Shown: positions 26,347 through 36,701, counted from the stretch's first letter. The stretch: 64,000 nucleotides of DNA from Caloranaerobacter sp. TR13 (GCF_001316435.1 NZ_JXLL01000001.1:434001-498000); one strand, 5' to 3'. Notes: a model not told the origin generated them from the letters alone. Made by a program: numbers and translations.

Positions 26347-26811
26347 TTAAAAAATAACTGCCAAATTAATTTTAGCTAGATCTTTTCTATCTATTGTTAT
26401 TAAACTACCTTGATCTAATTCAATAGTCACAGTAGATTTATCATAGTTCTTAAGTTTTCCAATAAACTTTTTCCTTCCTTCAATAGGTTTGTATAAGCTA
26501 ATTTCTACTTCTTTTCCTAAGCTTTTTTTATAATCATTTTCAGTTTTCAAAGGTCTATCTAATCCAGGAGAAGAAACTTCCAAATAATAATTTTCTTCAA
26601 TAGGATCAATTTCATCTAATCTATCACTTATCCGTTCACTTACTTTTTGGCAATCTTCTATTGTTATACCACCTGGTTTATCTATAAATATTCTTAAAAA
26701 GCGTTGTGAACCTTCTTTTACAAATTCGACATCAACAAGTTCAAAATTATAATCTTCAACTATTTGCAACGCTATTTCCCTTGTTAACTCTTCAATTTCT
26801 TTTCTATTCAT
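26347..26811 (-). CDS. rimP: Ribosome maturation factor RimP
   Basis: A 154-residue 30S maturation factor. The N-terminal alpha/beta domain contains LVDVEFVKEGSQRFLRIFIDKPGGITIEDCQKVSERISDRLDE and YYLEVSSPGLDRPL; the C-terminus is a small SH3-like barrel. The ATG has GGAGGTGAG. It is the first gene of the rimP-ribF operon, after the polC-side terminator. Confidence 0.97.
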   Translation of the reverse strand: MNRKEIEELTREIALQIVEDYNFELVDVEFVKEGSQRFLRIFIDKPGGITIEDCQKVSERISDRLDEIDPIEENYYLEVSSPGLDRPLKTENDYKKSLGKEVEISLYKPIEGRKKFIGKLKNYDKSTVTIELDQGSLITIDRKDLAKINLAVIF

Positions 26812-26858
26812 ACACTCACCTCCATATTTAAAGTTATTTTTTGTTAAAATATATATAT

Positions 26859-26864
26859 ATTATA
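26859..26864 (-). promoter_or_regulatory. Candidate -10 box for the rimP-nusA-infB operon
   Basis: TATAAT in GTTTTGTATAATAT on the minus strand lies between the polC terminator and rimP. No good -35 stands 17 bases upstream, so it is a weak call. Confidence 0.35.
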
Positions 26865-26887
26865 CAAAACGATTATCTGAATAAATT

Positions 26888-26912
26888 AAAGAGTGGGAAT
26901 AACCCACTCTTT
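26888..26912 (-). terminator. Terminator after polC
   Basis: Ten-bp stem AAAGAGTGGG / CCCACTCTTT with loop TTATT, followed by AATTTATTC on the minus strand. It ends the uppS-polC transcription unit. Confidence 0.75.
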
Positions 26913-26962
26913 CTTTAGTTACCTCTTATTTACTTTAAATATAACATATTCTATTTAAAAAA

Positions 26963-29900
26963 TCAAATGCTAAATAAACTTAGTTGGTTACTTTCTGGCA
27001 TGCCATCTAAGCATCCATGATTTCTTAAAGCTTCAATTACGGTTTTAGTTACTTTAGCACGATTTATTAAATCTTCAATTGATAAAAATTCTCCATTGGT
27101 TCTTTCTTTCACAATACTTTTCGCTGCATTTTCACCAACACCTTGCAAGGATTTTAATGGAGGTAATATGCCTTGTTTAGTTATAATAAATTTATCACTA
27201 TCAGATTCATATAAATCTACTTTACAAAACTTAAATCCTCTTAAATACATTTCAAGAGCTACTTCTAATACAGTTAACAAGTTCTTTTCCTTAGCTGTTT
27301 TAGAATTGCCCAACTCTTCTAATTCTTCTATCTTTCTTTTAATTACTTCAGGCCCTTTTGTAATTAATTCTGCATCGAAGTCAGCTGCTTTAGAAGTAAA
27401 ATAAGTAGCATAAAAAGCTTCTGGATAGTGAACTTTAAAATAAGCTATTCTAAACGACATCATTACATATGCTACAGCATGTGCTTTTGGAAACATATAT
27501 TTTATTTTTTTACATGACTTAATATACCAATCTGGCACATTCATTTCCCTCATATACTCTTCATCTTCTTGTGATAAACCTTTGCCTTTCCTAACTTTTT
27601 CCATTATTTTAAACGATCTTTTTTTATCTAATCCTTTATAGATTAAGTAAAGCATAATATCATCTCTAGTTGAAATTACTTCACTTAATTTTGCAATTCC
27701 ATCTCTTACTAAATCTTGTGCATTATTAAGCCAAACATCAGTGCCGTGAGACAATCCACTAATTCTTACCAATTCAGCAAAAGTAGTTGGTTTAGTATCA
27801 ATTAACATCTGTCTAACAAATTTAGTACCAAACTCTGGTATGCCTAAAGTACCTACTTCACATTCTAAATCTTCTTTAGATATCCCAAGCGGTTCGGTAC
27901 TAGTAAAAATGCTCATAGTTTGTTTATCATCTAGAGGTATACTTTGAGGGTCTACTCCTGTTAAATCTTCTAACATCTTAATTATTGTAGGAACATCGTG
28001 ACCTAAAATATCAAGCTTTAAAATTCTACCACTTATAGAATGATAATCGAAATGCGTAGTTATAACTCCTGAATTTTTATCATCTGCAGGATATTGGATT
28101 GGGCAGAAATCAAAGATTTCCTTATCACTTGGTACAACCATTAAACCACCTGGATGTTGTCCAGAAGTCCTTTTTATGCCTGTACAACCTTTAACCAATC
28201 TATTTATTTCTGCACTATTAACCGCTATGCCTTTTTCTTCAAAATATTTCTTTACAAAACCGTATGCAGTTTTTTCTGCTATAGTACCTATTGTACCTGC
28301 TCTAAAAACATAACCTTTACCAAAAAGTTGTTCTGTATATTTATGCGCTATTGGTTGATATTCACCAGCAAAATTCAAATCAATATCTGGTTCTTTATCA
28401 CCTTCAAATCCTAAAAACACTTCAAAAGGAATATCATGCCCATCTTTATTATATTTTGTTCCACATTTTGGACATATCTTATCTGGTAAATCAGCTCCTG
28501 AACCGACAGAACCATCAGTAATGAATTCACTATTTTTACAATTAGGACACACATAATGAGGTGGTAAAGGGTTTACTTCTGTAATATCACTCATTGTAGC
28601 AACAAAAGATGAACCAACAGACCCTCTTGAACCTACTAAATAGCCATCTCTTAAAGATTTAGTTACCAATTTTTGAGCTATAATATACATAACAGCATAT
28701 CCATTACTAATAATCGAATTAAGTTCTCTATCTAAACGATCTTTTACAATGTTAGGCAAGTTGTCTCCATATATTTGCTTAGCTTTCTTATAGGTCATTT
28801 GCCTTAATTCTTCTTCGGCCCCTTCAATTTTAGGTGGGAAAGTTCCATTCGGTATAGGCAAAATATCTTCTATCATATCAGCAATTAAATTTGTATTATA
28901 TACAACTACTTCTTTAGCTTTGTCTTCTCCTAAATACTCAAATGCTTTTAACATTTCGTCAGTAGTTTTAAAATATAGAGGAGCTTGATTATCTGCATCT
29001 GAGTATCCTTGTCCATGCATCAATATCCTTCTATATACTTCATCATACGGATCTAGGAAATGTACATCTCCAGTAGCAACTACTGGCTTTTTGAATTTTT
29101 CTCCAAGTTCTACTATTTTCTTATTAATCAATTTTAACTCTTCTATATCTTTTACTACTCCATTTCTAATAAGATGTAAATTATTTTCTATTGGTTGTAT
29201 TTCCAGATAATCGTAAAAATTAACAATTTCTCTAATTTCATTAAAATCTTTTCCTTTCAACAAAGCTTTATAGAGTTCACCTGCTTCACAAGCTGTTCCA
29301 AGTATTAAATCCTCTCTATATTTTGCAAGTAAGGATTTAGGTATTCTAGGTTTCCTGTGAAAATATTTTAAATGTGATTCTGATATTATCTTATACAAAC
29401 TTTTTAATCCGCTTTGATTTTTTGCAAAAATGACAATATGATAAGTCTCACTAGTATTAAAACTATTATTGTTAAATATAGTATTTATCTGTGATAATTC
29501 TGAAACGCCTTTCTCCTTCAATATTGCTAAACATTTTAAAAATATTTTAGCAGTTGCTTCTGAATCATCCACTGCTCTATGATGATTCTCTAGTTTTATA
29601 TTTAGATGTTTAGCTAAAACATTTAATTTATGGCTTTTAAGTTTAGGAAATAAATTTCTAGACAGCTCTAAAGTATCTAAAATTGGATTAACAAGTTTAA
29701 ATCCATATTTATTACAATTCACTCTAATAAAGCCTACATCAAAAGAAGCATTATGAGCAACTAAAACGCATCCACTTATAAAATTCAAAAATTCTGGTAA
29801 AACTTTTTCTATAGTTGGTTTATCAGCTACCATTTCATTACTTATACCGGTAAGTTGTACAATTTTTTCAGGTATTTTAATCTCTGGATTTATCAATTGA

Positions 29901-31246
29901 CTAAATCTATCAATAATTTGGTTCCCTTTAATCTTTACTGCTCCTATTTCAGTAATCTTATCATTAAAAGGTGATAAGCCTGTTGTTTCGATATCGAAAA
30001 CAACATATTCACAATCTAACTTTTCTTTATTATAGTTTGAAACTATCAATTTACTATCGTTTACTAAATAACCTTCAACTCCATACAGTACTTTTATGCC
30101 ATATTTTTTAGAAGCTTCCATGCCATCAGGAAAACTTTGAACTACGCCATGATCTGTTATAGCTATAGCCCTATGTCCCCATTCACTTGCCCTTTTAGCT
30201 ATAGTATTAAAGCTTGACATTCCATCCATTGCACTCATTTGTGTATGTACGTGTAATTCTATTCTTTTCTCAATTGCCGTATCATATCTCTTATTTTTTT
30301 TAGCCAATTTAATAGCTTTAGCAATAATTATCATCTGTTTTAAGAAAGTATCATAAACAATATCCCCATTTAGTTTAATAAAAATCCCATTTTTTATACT
30401 TGAATTTAGTTTTTCCTGAACTTTATCATTAGCAAAAATTTTCACAGTTATCGAATTTGTATAATCTGTTATATTGAAGACATAAAGTTTTTTATTATTT
30501 TTTAACTCTTTTATTTCTAAATCAAAAATTTCCCCTTCCACAGTAGCTGAACCTGTATTAGTATTAATATCAGAAATTCTAACAATTTCATCATCAAAGT
30601 TTTTACCATAAATCAAACTACTATCATTTTTTTTCACAACTTGTTCTCTATTATTTTCTTCATTATTTCGCTTTTCTGTTAGTTTTATAATAAAGTTTTT
30701 TTCTTCTTTTTCTTTCAATTCATTGTGTATTTTAACATTAACACTTTCATTCTTATAAATAAAATTAACTTTTATCTCTAATCTAAAACTATTGAATAAT
30801 GTTTTTCTAACTATTTCATCTATCCTTTTATTGATTAATGACTGATAAATAAATTCATTTTCTATATATAAATATAATATCTCTTTTTCTACACTCCACT
30901 TTAAACTATCTGTCCAACCTACACTTGAAGGAATTTCTTTATGAATTATGTAAATAATATTTTCCCAAAACTTTTCAATAATTACTTTTAAATTATTATA
31001 TTGTTCTTTATATTCAACCAAAATATTGATTTTTTTCAAACCTTCAATTTTGTCTTTCAAATCTAACTTAATTTTTTCTAATTCATTAAAACTTAATATT
31101 TCTTTAGAGCTTAAAACTATATCTAACGAATTATCTTTTAAATTATATCGAGCTTTTTCTATGATAGCAAAATAAACAGAGTCTGGAACTGTAATATTAA
31201 CTTTAGCTATTTTCTTTCCAAAATATTTATCTTCAAAAGAGTTCAT
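26963..31246 (-). CDS. polC: DNA polymerase III alpha subunit, PolC type
   Basis: A 1427-residue replicative polymerase of the Gram-positive PolC class. In order: an N-terminal domain and OB fold (about 225-320), PHP segment 1 (ELHVHTQMSAMDGMSS), an inserted DEDD 3'-5' exonuclease (FDIETTGLSPFNDKITEIGAV, HNASFDVGFI, HHRAVDDSEAT), PHP segment 2, a zinc-binding Cys4 (CPNCKNSEF... CPKCGTKYN), the palm with GDKEPDIDLNFAGEY and a C-terminal HhH region. The PolC domain order, with exonuclease inside PHP, excludes DnaE. It follows the inserted mgtC gene by 23 bases. Confidence 0.99.
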   Translation of the reverse strand: MNSFEDKYFGKKIAKVNITVPDSVYFAIIEKARYNLKDNSLDIVLSSKEILSFNELEKIKLDLKDKIEGLKKINILVEYKEQYNNLKVIIEKFWENIIYIIHKEIPSSVGWTDSLKWSVEKEILYLYIENEFIYQSLINKRIDEIVRKTLFNSFRLEIKVNFIYKNESVNVKIHNELKEKEEKNFIIKLTEKRNNEENNREQVVKKNDSSLIYGKNFDDEIVRISDINTNTGSATVEGEIFDLEIKELKNNKKLYVFNITDYTNSITVKIFANDKVQEKLNSSIKNGIFIKLNGDIVYDTFLKQMIIIAKAIKLAKKNKRYDTAIEKRIELHVHTQMSAMDGMSSFNTIAKRASEWGHRAIAITDHGVVQSFPDGMEASKKYGIKVLYGVEGYLVNDSKLIVSNYNKEKLDCEYVVFDIETTGLSPFNDKITEIGAVKIKGNQIIDRFSQLINPEIKIPEKIVQLTGISNEMVADKPTIEKVLPEFLNFISGCVLVAHNASFDVGFIRVNCNKYGFKLVNPILDTLELSRNLFPKLKSHKLNVLAKHLNIKLENHHRAVDDSEATAKIFLKCLAILKEKGVSELSQINTIFNNNSFNTSETYHIVIFAKNQSGLKSLYKIISESHLKYFHRKPRIPKSLLAKYREDLILGTACEAGELYKALLKGKDFNEIREIVNFYDYLEIQPIENNLHLIRNGVVKDIEELKLINKKIVELGEKFKKPVVATGDVHFLDPYDEVYRRILMHGQGYSDADNQAPLYFKTTDEMLKAFEYLGEDKAKEVVVYNTNLIADMIEDILPIPNGTFPPKIEGAEEELRQMTYKKAKQIYGDNLPNIVKDRLDRELNSIISNGYAVMYIIAQKLVTKSLRDGYLVGSRGSVGSSFVATMSDITEVNPLPPHYVCPNCKNSEFITDGSVGSGADLPDKICPKCGTKYNKDGHDIPFEVFLGFEGDKEPDIDLNFAGEYQPIAHKYTEQLFGKGYVFRAGTIGTIAEKTAYGFVKKYFEEKGIAVNSAEINRLVKGCTGIKRTSGQHPGGLMVVPSDKEIFDFCPIQYPADDKNSGVITTHFDYHSISGRILKLDILGHDVPTIIKMLEDLTGVDPQSIPLDDKQTMSIFTSTEPLGISKEDLECEVGTLGIPEFGTKFVRQMLIDTKPTTFAELVRISGLSHGTDVWLNNAQDLVRDGIAKLSEVISTRDDIMLYLIYKGLDKKRSFKIMEKVRKGKGLSQEDEEYMREMNVPDWYIKSCKKIKYMFPKAHAVAYVMMSFRIAYFKVHYPEAFYATYFTSKAADFDAELITKGPEVIKRKIEELEELGNSKTAKEKNLLTVLEVALEMYLRGFKFCKVDLYESDSDKFIITKQGILPPLKSLQGVGENAAKSIVKERTNGEFLSIEDLINRAKVTKTVIEALRNHGCLDGMPESNQLSLFSI

Positions 31247-31269
31247 TTAAACTGCTGCCTCCTTATATT

Positions 31270-31932
31270 CTAACACTCATATACCTCTAATATATCTTCA
31301 ATTCTACTTAATTCGTTCAATAAGTCAAGTTTAATAGAGGTATTCGGTATTTGTATAAGTAAAGTAATCACTACTATATTATCATCCTGTGATTCTAATT
31401 CAATATTTCTAATATTTGCGCCATATTTTCCAGTAATTGATCCTACTTTACCAAGCTGCCCAGGTTGATTAACTGAAACTATTTTGATACACATATAATT
31501 TCTTCTCACTTTAATATGCTTTTCAACTCTAGTAAAAGCTAATAAAGTAATAAATACTAACAATGCTGTTAAAATAGCTGCTAGATAAAAGCCAGCTCCA
31601 ATAGCTAAACCAATGCATGCTACTGCCCACAAACCAGCAGCTGTAGTTAATCCTTTAACAGTTGTTCCTTCTCTAATAATTGTTCCAGCTCCTAGAAAAC
31701 CTATACCACTAATCACTTGTGCTCCTAATCTAGTTACATCCAAACTACTTTTGTAATTATATAAATCAACTATATATATTCCTGTTAACATAACTAAAGT
31801 CGAACCTACACATACTAAAATATGTGTTCTAAAACCAGCAGGTCTCCGTATACTTTCTCTTTCCATTCCAATTAATCCCGAAAGTAGAATTGATAAAAAA
31901 AGCCTAATAAAAATTTGCTTAATTGTTAACAT
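31270..31932 (-). CDS. MgtC/SapB family membrane protein with C-terminal ACT-like domain
   Basis: A 220-residue protein with four or five N-terminal membrane helices and the MgtC signature LLSGLIGMERE..RPAGFRTHILVCVGSTLVML, then GIGFLGAGTIIREG..VKGLTTAAGLWAVACIGLAIG. The last 75 residues (CIKIVSVNQPGQLGKVGSITGKYGANIRNIELESQ) look like an ACT regulatory domain. MgtC proteins are tied to growth at low magnesium and to F-type ATPase control in pathogens; function in anaerobes is unclear. The ATG follows AGGTG, which overlaps the preceding gene end. No magnesium riboswitch precedes it. It is an insertion between ispG and polC. Confidence 0.88.
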   Translation of the reverse strand: MLTIKQIFIRLFLSILLSGLIGMERESIRRPAGFRTHILVCVGSTLVMLTGIYIVDLYNYKSSLDVTRLGAQVISGIGFLGAGTIIREGTTVKGLTTAAGLWAVACIGLAIGAGFYLAAILTALLVFITLLAFTRVEKHIKVRRNYMCIKIVSVNQPGQLGKVGSITGKYGANIRNIELESQDDNIVVITLLIQIPNTSIKLDLLNELSRIEDILEVYEC

Positions 31933-31941
31933 ATCATACAC

Positions 31942-32586
31942 CTATTTCTTTAAATTTACTAAACTAATATATTTTGCTATATCTCTATACATCTTTAACC
32001 TAGCTGTAAAACCTTTTACAACTCCTAACTTTTCTTCTTTCATAACATGTGTTACATTATCTAAATAAACTTCTTTAGTTTTTATATTATTTTTAGAAAC
32101 ATATCTTGTCAATGCTACTTCAATTCCATATCTCGTTACATCAATATTAGAAATTCCTTCAATTATGTATCTCTTTATAGCCCTTTGGCCAGACAAGTAA
32201 GGTGTTAATTTTTGAGCTAAGTCTGTTGCAAATCTTCCATTATTAAATATACCAATTGACATATCACATTCTCCACTAATAACTGGCATTAGTAAATCTA
32301 ATATATGATTTGGTTTAAGTCCGACAAGATCTGCATCTAAGAATAATATAATTTCTCCATTTGTTCTATCTATTCCATTTTTTATAGCTCCACCTTTACC
32401 AACATTATCTTTTAATTCTATAACATCCACACCAAAATCTCTTGCTATCTGTGCTGTCATATCTTTTGAACCATCACTAACTACTATAATCCTATCAATC
32501 AAATCTATTTCTTTAACTACACTTAAAACATTCCCAATAGTTTTTTCCTCATTATAAGCTGGAATAATAGTAGTTATTATCTCCAT
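31942..32586 (-). CDS. Family 2 glycosyltransferase
   Basis: A 214-residue soluble GT-A glycosyltransferase: TTIIPAYNEEKTIGNVL, VVSDGSKDMT and the DxD motif FLDADLVGL (about 93-95), then LSGQRAIKR. No membrane segment is present. The closest types I recognise are dolichol-phosphate-mannose synthase-like and glucosyl-3-phosphoglycerate synthase-like enzymes; the SGQRA motif slightly favours the latter, which could mean compatible-solute synthesis. The sugar donor and acceptor cannot be read. The ATG after GGGGG is chosen over a start six codons upstream. It lies between ispG and mgtC. Confidence 0.8.
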   Translation of the reverse strand: MEIITTIIPAYNEEKTIGNVLSVVKEIDLIDRIIVVSDGSKDMTAQIARDFGVDVIELKDNVGKGGAIKNGIDRTNGEIILFLDADLVGLKPNHILDLLMPVISGECDMSIGIFNNGRFATDLAQKLTPYLSGQRAIKRYIIEGISNIDVTRYGIEVALTRYVSKNNIKTKEVYLDNVTHVMKEEKLGVVKGFTARLKMYRDIAKYISLVNLKK

Positions 32587-32604
32587 AAGTTTTCCCCCTA
32601 ACAT

Positions 32605-33651
32605 TTATGATTGACTAATCTCTTTAATAAGTTCATTTAACAGCTCACTTTCTTTAACTTTCTTTATAATTTCTCCTTTTCTAAAAATTAGTCCATTCCC
32701 TTTCCCACCTGCTATTCCAAAATCAGCTTCCCTAGCTTCACCAGGTCCATTCACTACACAGCCCATTATTGCTATTTTAAAAGGTTTATTGATGTCTTTC
32801 AACTTTTTTTCAGCTTCTGTTACTAATTTAATAAGATCTATCTCAGTCCTTCCACAAGTAGGACATGATATTATCTCCACATTATCTTTAAGTAATCCAA
32901 TAGATCTTAAAATTTGTTTTCCTACTTTTACTTCTTCAACTGGATCACCTGTTAATGATACTCGTATTGTATCCCCTATTCCCATGAGTAAAAGGGTACC
33001 AATTCCTATTGATGATTTAATAGTTCCTTTCCAAACGGTACCAGCTTCAGTTATTCCAAGGTGAAAAGGATAATCCACTATTTCTGCCATTTTTTTATAA
33101 GCATTTATTGTCAAAAGTATATCAGAAGATTTTAGAGAAATTACTATGTCTCTAAAATCCATATTTTCAAGTATTCTAATATGGTCTAATGCACTATATA
33201 CCATAGCATCCTCATTTACTCCACCAAATTTATCAATATATTCTTTACTTATAGAGCCAGAATTAACACCAATTCTTATAGGTACATTATAATCTTTACA
33301 AGCTTTTACTACTTCTTTTATCCTATCTTCAGATCCAATATTCCCTGGATTTATCCTTAAACCATCTACACCATTTTTCACAGATTGAATTGCTAACCTA
33401 TAATCAAAGTGTACATCTGCTATCAGAGGTATGTTTATTTGCTTTTTAATTATTCTTATTGCATTAGCTGATTCAATATCCTTAACGGATACTCTTACTA
33501 TGTCGCATCCTTCTCTTTCTAGCTCTTTTATTTGTTTAATTGTGCTATTTATATCTCTTGTATCAGTATTAGTCATAGACTGAACAGTAATTTGTGAATC
33601 TCCACCTACTGCTACATTACCATAAAATATTTTTCGTGTTTTCCTTCTCAT
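32605..33651 (-). CDS. ispG: (E)-4-hydroxy-3-methylbut-2-enyl-diphosphate synthase IspG
   Basis: A 348-residue iron-sulfur enzyme of the MEP isoprenoid pathway that opens 2-C-methylerythritol cyclodiphosphate to HMBPP. The TIM barrel (RIGVNSGSI, FHLGITEAG) is followed by the cluster-binding end with SCPTCGRTE and MGCVVNGPGEAREADFGIAGG, giving three cysteines for the 4Fe-4S centre. It is co-transcribed with rseP and dxr; dxr catalyses an earlier step of the same pathway. Confidence 0.98.
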   Translation of the reverse strand: MRRKTRKIFYGNVAVGGDSQITVQSMTNTDTRDINSTIKQIKELEREGCDIVRVSVKDIESANAIRIIKKQINIPLIADVHFDYRLAIQSVKNGVDGLRINPGNIGSEDRIKEVVKACKDYNVPIRIGVNSGSISKEYIDKFGGVNEDAMVYSALDHIRILENMDFRDIVISLKSSDILLTINAYKKMAEIVDYPFHLGITEAGTVWKGTIKSSIGIGTLLLMGIGDTIRVSLTGDPVEEVKVGKQILRSIGLLKDNVEIISCPTCGRTEIDLIKLVTEAEKKLKDINKPFKIAIMGCVVNGPGEAREADFGIAGGKGNGLIFRKGEIIKKVKESELLNELIKEISQS

Positions 33652-33659
33652 AATAACAC

Positions 33660-34670
33660 CTACCTAAAAACATTAAATCTAACAATATCCTTATATACAA
33701 TAATTACCATAAGTATCATTAAAAAAACAAATCCGATAAAGTGAATAAAGCCCTCTTTTTCAGGTTCTATTGGCTTTTTCCTTATAGATTCTATAAAAAG
33801 AAACATCAACCTACTTCCATCCAAAGCTGGTATTGGTAACAAATTGAAAAATCCTAAATTCACACTGATTAACCCTGTTAATGACAATACACTTAATATT
33901 CCTACTTTTGCTGCTTCCCCAACCATATATATGATACCAACCGGGCCTACTATATCTTTAGTATTTATATTGCCTTTAAAAAGCATTTCAAAAAACTTAA
34001 ACATCATACTAATAATGAAAATAGTACGTTTAATTCCTACTTCTACTGAATATATTATCGACTTTTTAGCCTTTGGTGTTATACCTATCATAAATCTATT
34101 TGACTCTTTATTTAACATAGGTTTGACGATAAATTTCTTTTTTTCATTTCCTCTTAATACTATAATTTCTAATTTCTTATTTTCCCCTTTATTAATTTCA
34201 GTAACTATTTCTTCCCATTTTGTAATTGTTTTATCATTAATTTGAACAATTTTATCCCCTTTTTTTAAGCCTGAATTTTCTGCTGGAAAATTAGGAGTGA
34301 TTTTTTCAATAGTCGTAGTTGGCATACCTATAACATAAGCTATAATACTAAATACTAAAATAGCCAAAACAAAATTCATAAATGCACCAGCAAATAATAC
34401 AGCAGCTCTTGATAATATAGGTTTATTATTAAAACTTCTCAGGTCATTTGAAACTTCATCTTCGCCTTCCATCCTAACATATCCGCCTATTGGCAATATA
34501 CGTATTGAATATTCAGTCTCACCTTTTCTTATACTTGTTAATCTTGGTCCCATACCTATTGAAAATTCATGAACTTTTATATCTACCATTTTAGCTACTA
34601 TAAAATGTCCAAACTCATGAAAAATAACTACTAGAAAAAAAACTAATATAGCCGCAATAGCTGTAAGCAA
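33660..34670 (-). CDS. rseP: Site-2 intramembrane zinc metalloprotease RseP/RasP
   Basis: A 336-residue membrane protease. The first membrane helix holds HEFGH (about 18-22), a PDZ domain (about 120-190, NSGLKKGDKIVQINDKTITKWEE) follows, and the third zinc ligand lies in LLPIPALDGSRL in a C-terminal helix. Family members finish the cleavage of anti-sigma factors and clear signal-peptide remnants. It sits between dxr and ispG as in other clostridia. Confidence 0.97.
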   Translation of the reverse strand: MLTAIAAILVFFLVVIFHEFGHFIVAKMVDIKVHEFSIGMGPRLTSIRKGETEYSIRILPIGGYVRMEGEDEVSNDLRSFNNKPILSRAAVLFAGAFMNFVLAILVFSIIAYVIGMPTTTIEKITPNFPAENSGLKKGDKIVQINDKTITKWEEIVTEINKGENKKLEIIVLRGNEKKKFIVKPMLNKESNRFMIGITPKAKKSIIYSVEVGIKRTIFIISMMFKFFEMLFKGNINTKDIVGPVGIIYMVGEAAKVGILSVLSLTGLISVNLGFFNLLPIPALDGSRLMFLFIESIRKKPIEPEKEGFIHFIGFVFLMILMVIIVYKDIVRFNVFR

Positions 34671-34683
34671 TTACCAACACCAC

Positions 34684-35832
34684 CTATCTATTATATTCTG
34701 AAATAATATATTCTCTTGCCCATTTGTCACTTTCTATTATATCATCTAAATTAGGTCTATATATTATTTTATGCTTTGACATTGCTTTTTCAATTAATTT
34801 AGGTATATCTAAAAATTGTATCTTTCTTTCTAAAAACAGTTCCACAGCTATTTCATTAGCTGCATTTAAAACACTCGGCATTGTCCCTCCATGTTTTATA
34901 GCTTCAAATGCAAATTTCAAACAAGGAAATGTATCTAAATCAGGTTCTTCAAACGTTAACTCTTTAATCTCTGTTAATTTTAATTTTTTTATGTTACTAT
35001 ATTTTCTTTCTGGATAAGTCAAAGCATATTGTATTGGTATCTTCATATCAGGTACTCCTAATTGTGCTATTATTGAACCATCTATAAATTCTACCATTGA
35101 ATGAATTATACTTTGTGGATGTACAACGACTTCAATATTTTCTATATTAACATCAAATAACCACTTTGCTTCTATAACTTCTAACCCTTTATTCATCAAA
35201 GTCGCTGAATCAATAGAAATTTTTCTACCCATAGACCAATTCGGATGTTTCAAAGCATCAAAAACACTTACATTTTTTAAATCATTTAATTTTTTGCCTC
35301 TGAAAGGTCCTCCTGAAGCAGTTAAAATTATTTTTGAGACTTCTTCTTTTGCTCCTGATCTCAAACTTTGAAAAATAGCAGAGTGCTCACTATCAACAGG
35401 TATAATATTTATGTTATTCTTTTTTGCTTCAGCCATTACTATTTCTCCTGCTGTTACCAATGTCTCTTTATTTGCTAAAGCAATTATTTTACCAGATTTT
35501 ATTGCTTCTAATGTAGGTAAAAGTCCAATCATTCCAACAACTGAAGTTAACACAATATCAGATTGTTTTTCAGTTGCAACTTCAATTAACCCTTCCATAC
35601 CACTTACTACTTTAATATTATGTATTTTTAGCTTCTCTCTAAGCAATTTTGCTCTATTTTCATCATAAACTGCTACAATTTGAGGTTTGTATTTTAAAGC
35701 TTGTTTTTCTAACAAATCAATGTTTTTATTTGCAGATAGACCAACTATATTAAAATCTTCTAATTCATTTATAACTTCTAAAGTTTGTGTTCCTATCGAA
35801 CCTGTAGATCCTAATATACTTACATTTTTCAA
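34684..35832 (-). CDS. dxr: 1-deoxy-D-xylulose-5-phosphate reductoisomerase
   Basis: A 382-residue NADPH-dependent enzyme converting DXP to MEP. The N-terminal Rossmann motif is [28 protein letters not shown] and [11 protein letters not shown] carry metal and substrate contacts; TASGGPFRG and [28 protein letters not shown] follow. The start codon is TTG (MKNVSIL), 5 bases after GGAGTG, with no ATG nearby. It belongs to the uppS-cdsA-dxr-rseP-ispG group. Confidence 0.98.
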   Translation of the reverse strand: MKNVSILGSTGSIGTQTLEVINELEDFNIVGLSANKNIDLLEKQALKYKPQIVAVYDENRAKLLREKLKIHNIKVVSGMEGLIEVATEKQSDIVLTSVVGMIGLLPTLEAIKSGKIIALANKETLVTAGEIVMAEAKKNNINIIPVDSEHSAIFQSLRSGAKEEVSKIILTASGGPFRGKKLNDLKNVSVFDALKHPNWSMGRKISIDSATLMNKGLEVIEAKWLFDVNIENIEVVVHPQSIIHSMVEFIDGSIIAQLGVPDMKIPIQYALTYPERKYSNIKKLKLTEIKELTFEEPDLDTFPCLKFAFEAIKHGGTMPSVLNAANEIAVELFLERKIQFLDIPKLIEKAMSKHKIIYRPNLDDIIESDKWAREYIISEYNR

Positions 35833-35921
35833 GCTATCACTCCTATTATGTTTATTTCAAATTAATATAAGTATACTTAATTAAATAATAACAATATAAA
35901 TTATCTTTTTGCTACCATTTA

Positions 35922-36689
35922 TTATAACAATAATTTAATAAAATAATATACAATAGGCGTTGTATATAAAATACTATCAAATCTATCCAGTACTCCCCCA
36001 TGACCTGGCATAATATTCCCATAATCTTTTACACCGCACAGCCGTTTAATTTTAGATGCAGTAAGATCTCCAATCTGAGCAAATAATGATGCTATAACAG
36101 CTAACAAAGTAAATTTTACAAAATCAGTTGATCCAATGTATTTAGCAAATAATAAAGTTACAATTAAAGAACCTAAAATTCCACCAATAGCACCTTCAAC
36201 TGTTTTTTTAGGGCTAAGATTCGGACATAGTTTTCTTTTACCAAACATCATCCCTGTAAAATAAGCAAACGTATCTGTTGCCCAAGCAGTAATAAAAATT
36301 AACCATATCATGATATTTCCATTTAACAGTATAATATGAAATAATAAAAATATTATATATATTTCACTAAAAACAGTAGCACTAATATCATTCATATTTA
36401 AATTTTTATTAAATACAAAAAGTAACATTACTGAAAAAAAATAAACTATCAATAAAAAAGGTATATATGATTGAGCGTTAATATTAATTAAAATAAATAA
36501 ACAAATTGTTATAAAATAATTCAAAAATACTAATGGCCTAATATCTATTTTCCTTACTGTCTTATCAAACTCAAATAGACCAATAAGACCTATAATAAGT
36601 ACTGAAAAATTTAATAAAGGACCCCCTTTTAAAACTATACTAATAAGTAATAGTAACCCAATTACTCCACTAATAATTCTACTCTTCAA
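35922..36689 (-). CDS. cdsA: Phosphatidate cytidylyltransferase
   Basis: A 255-residue polytopic membrane protein making CDP-diacylglycerol from phosphatidate and CTP, the precursor used by the pgsA product. The C-terminal CDS signature is present as LTASKIKRLCGVKDYGNIMPGHGGVLDRFDS, and TAWATDTFAYFTG and SPKKTVEG are also conserved. It starts with TTG after GGTGAT. An 89-base gap to dxr holds no obvious terminator. Confidence 0.95.
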   Translation of the reverse strand: MKSRIISGVIGLLLLISIVLKGGPLLNFSVLIIGLIGLFEFDKTVRKIDIRPLVFLNYFITICLFILININAQSYIPFLLIVYFFSVMLLFVFNKNLNMNDISATVFSEIYIIFLLFHIILLNGNIMIWLIFITAWATDTFAYFTGMMFGKRKLCPNLSPKKTVEGAIGGILGSLIVTLLFAKYIGSTDFVKFTLLAVIASLFAQIGDLTASKIKRLCGVKDYGNIMPGHGGVLDRFDSILYTTPIVYYFIKLLL

Positions 36690-36701
36690 AATATCACCAT
36701 C

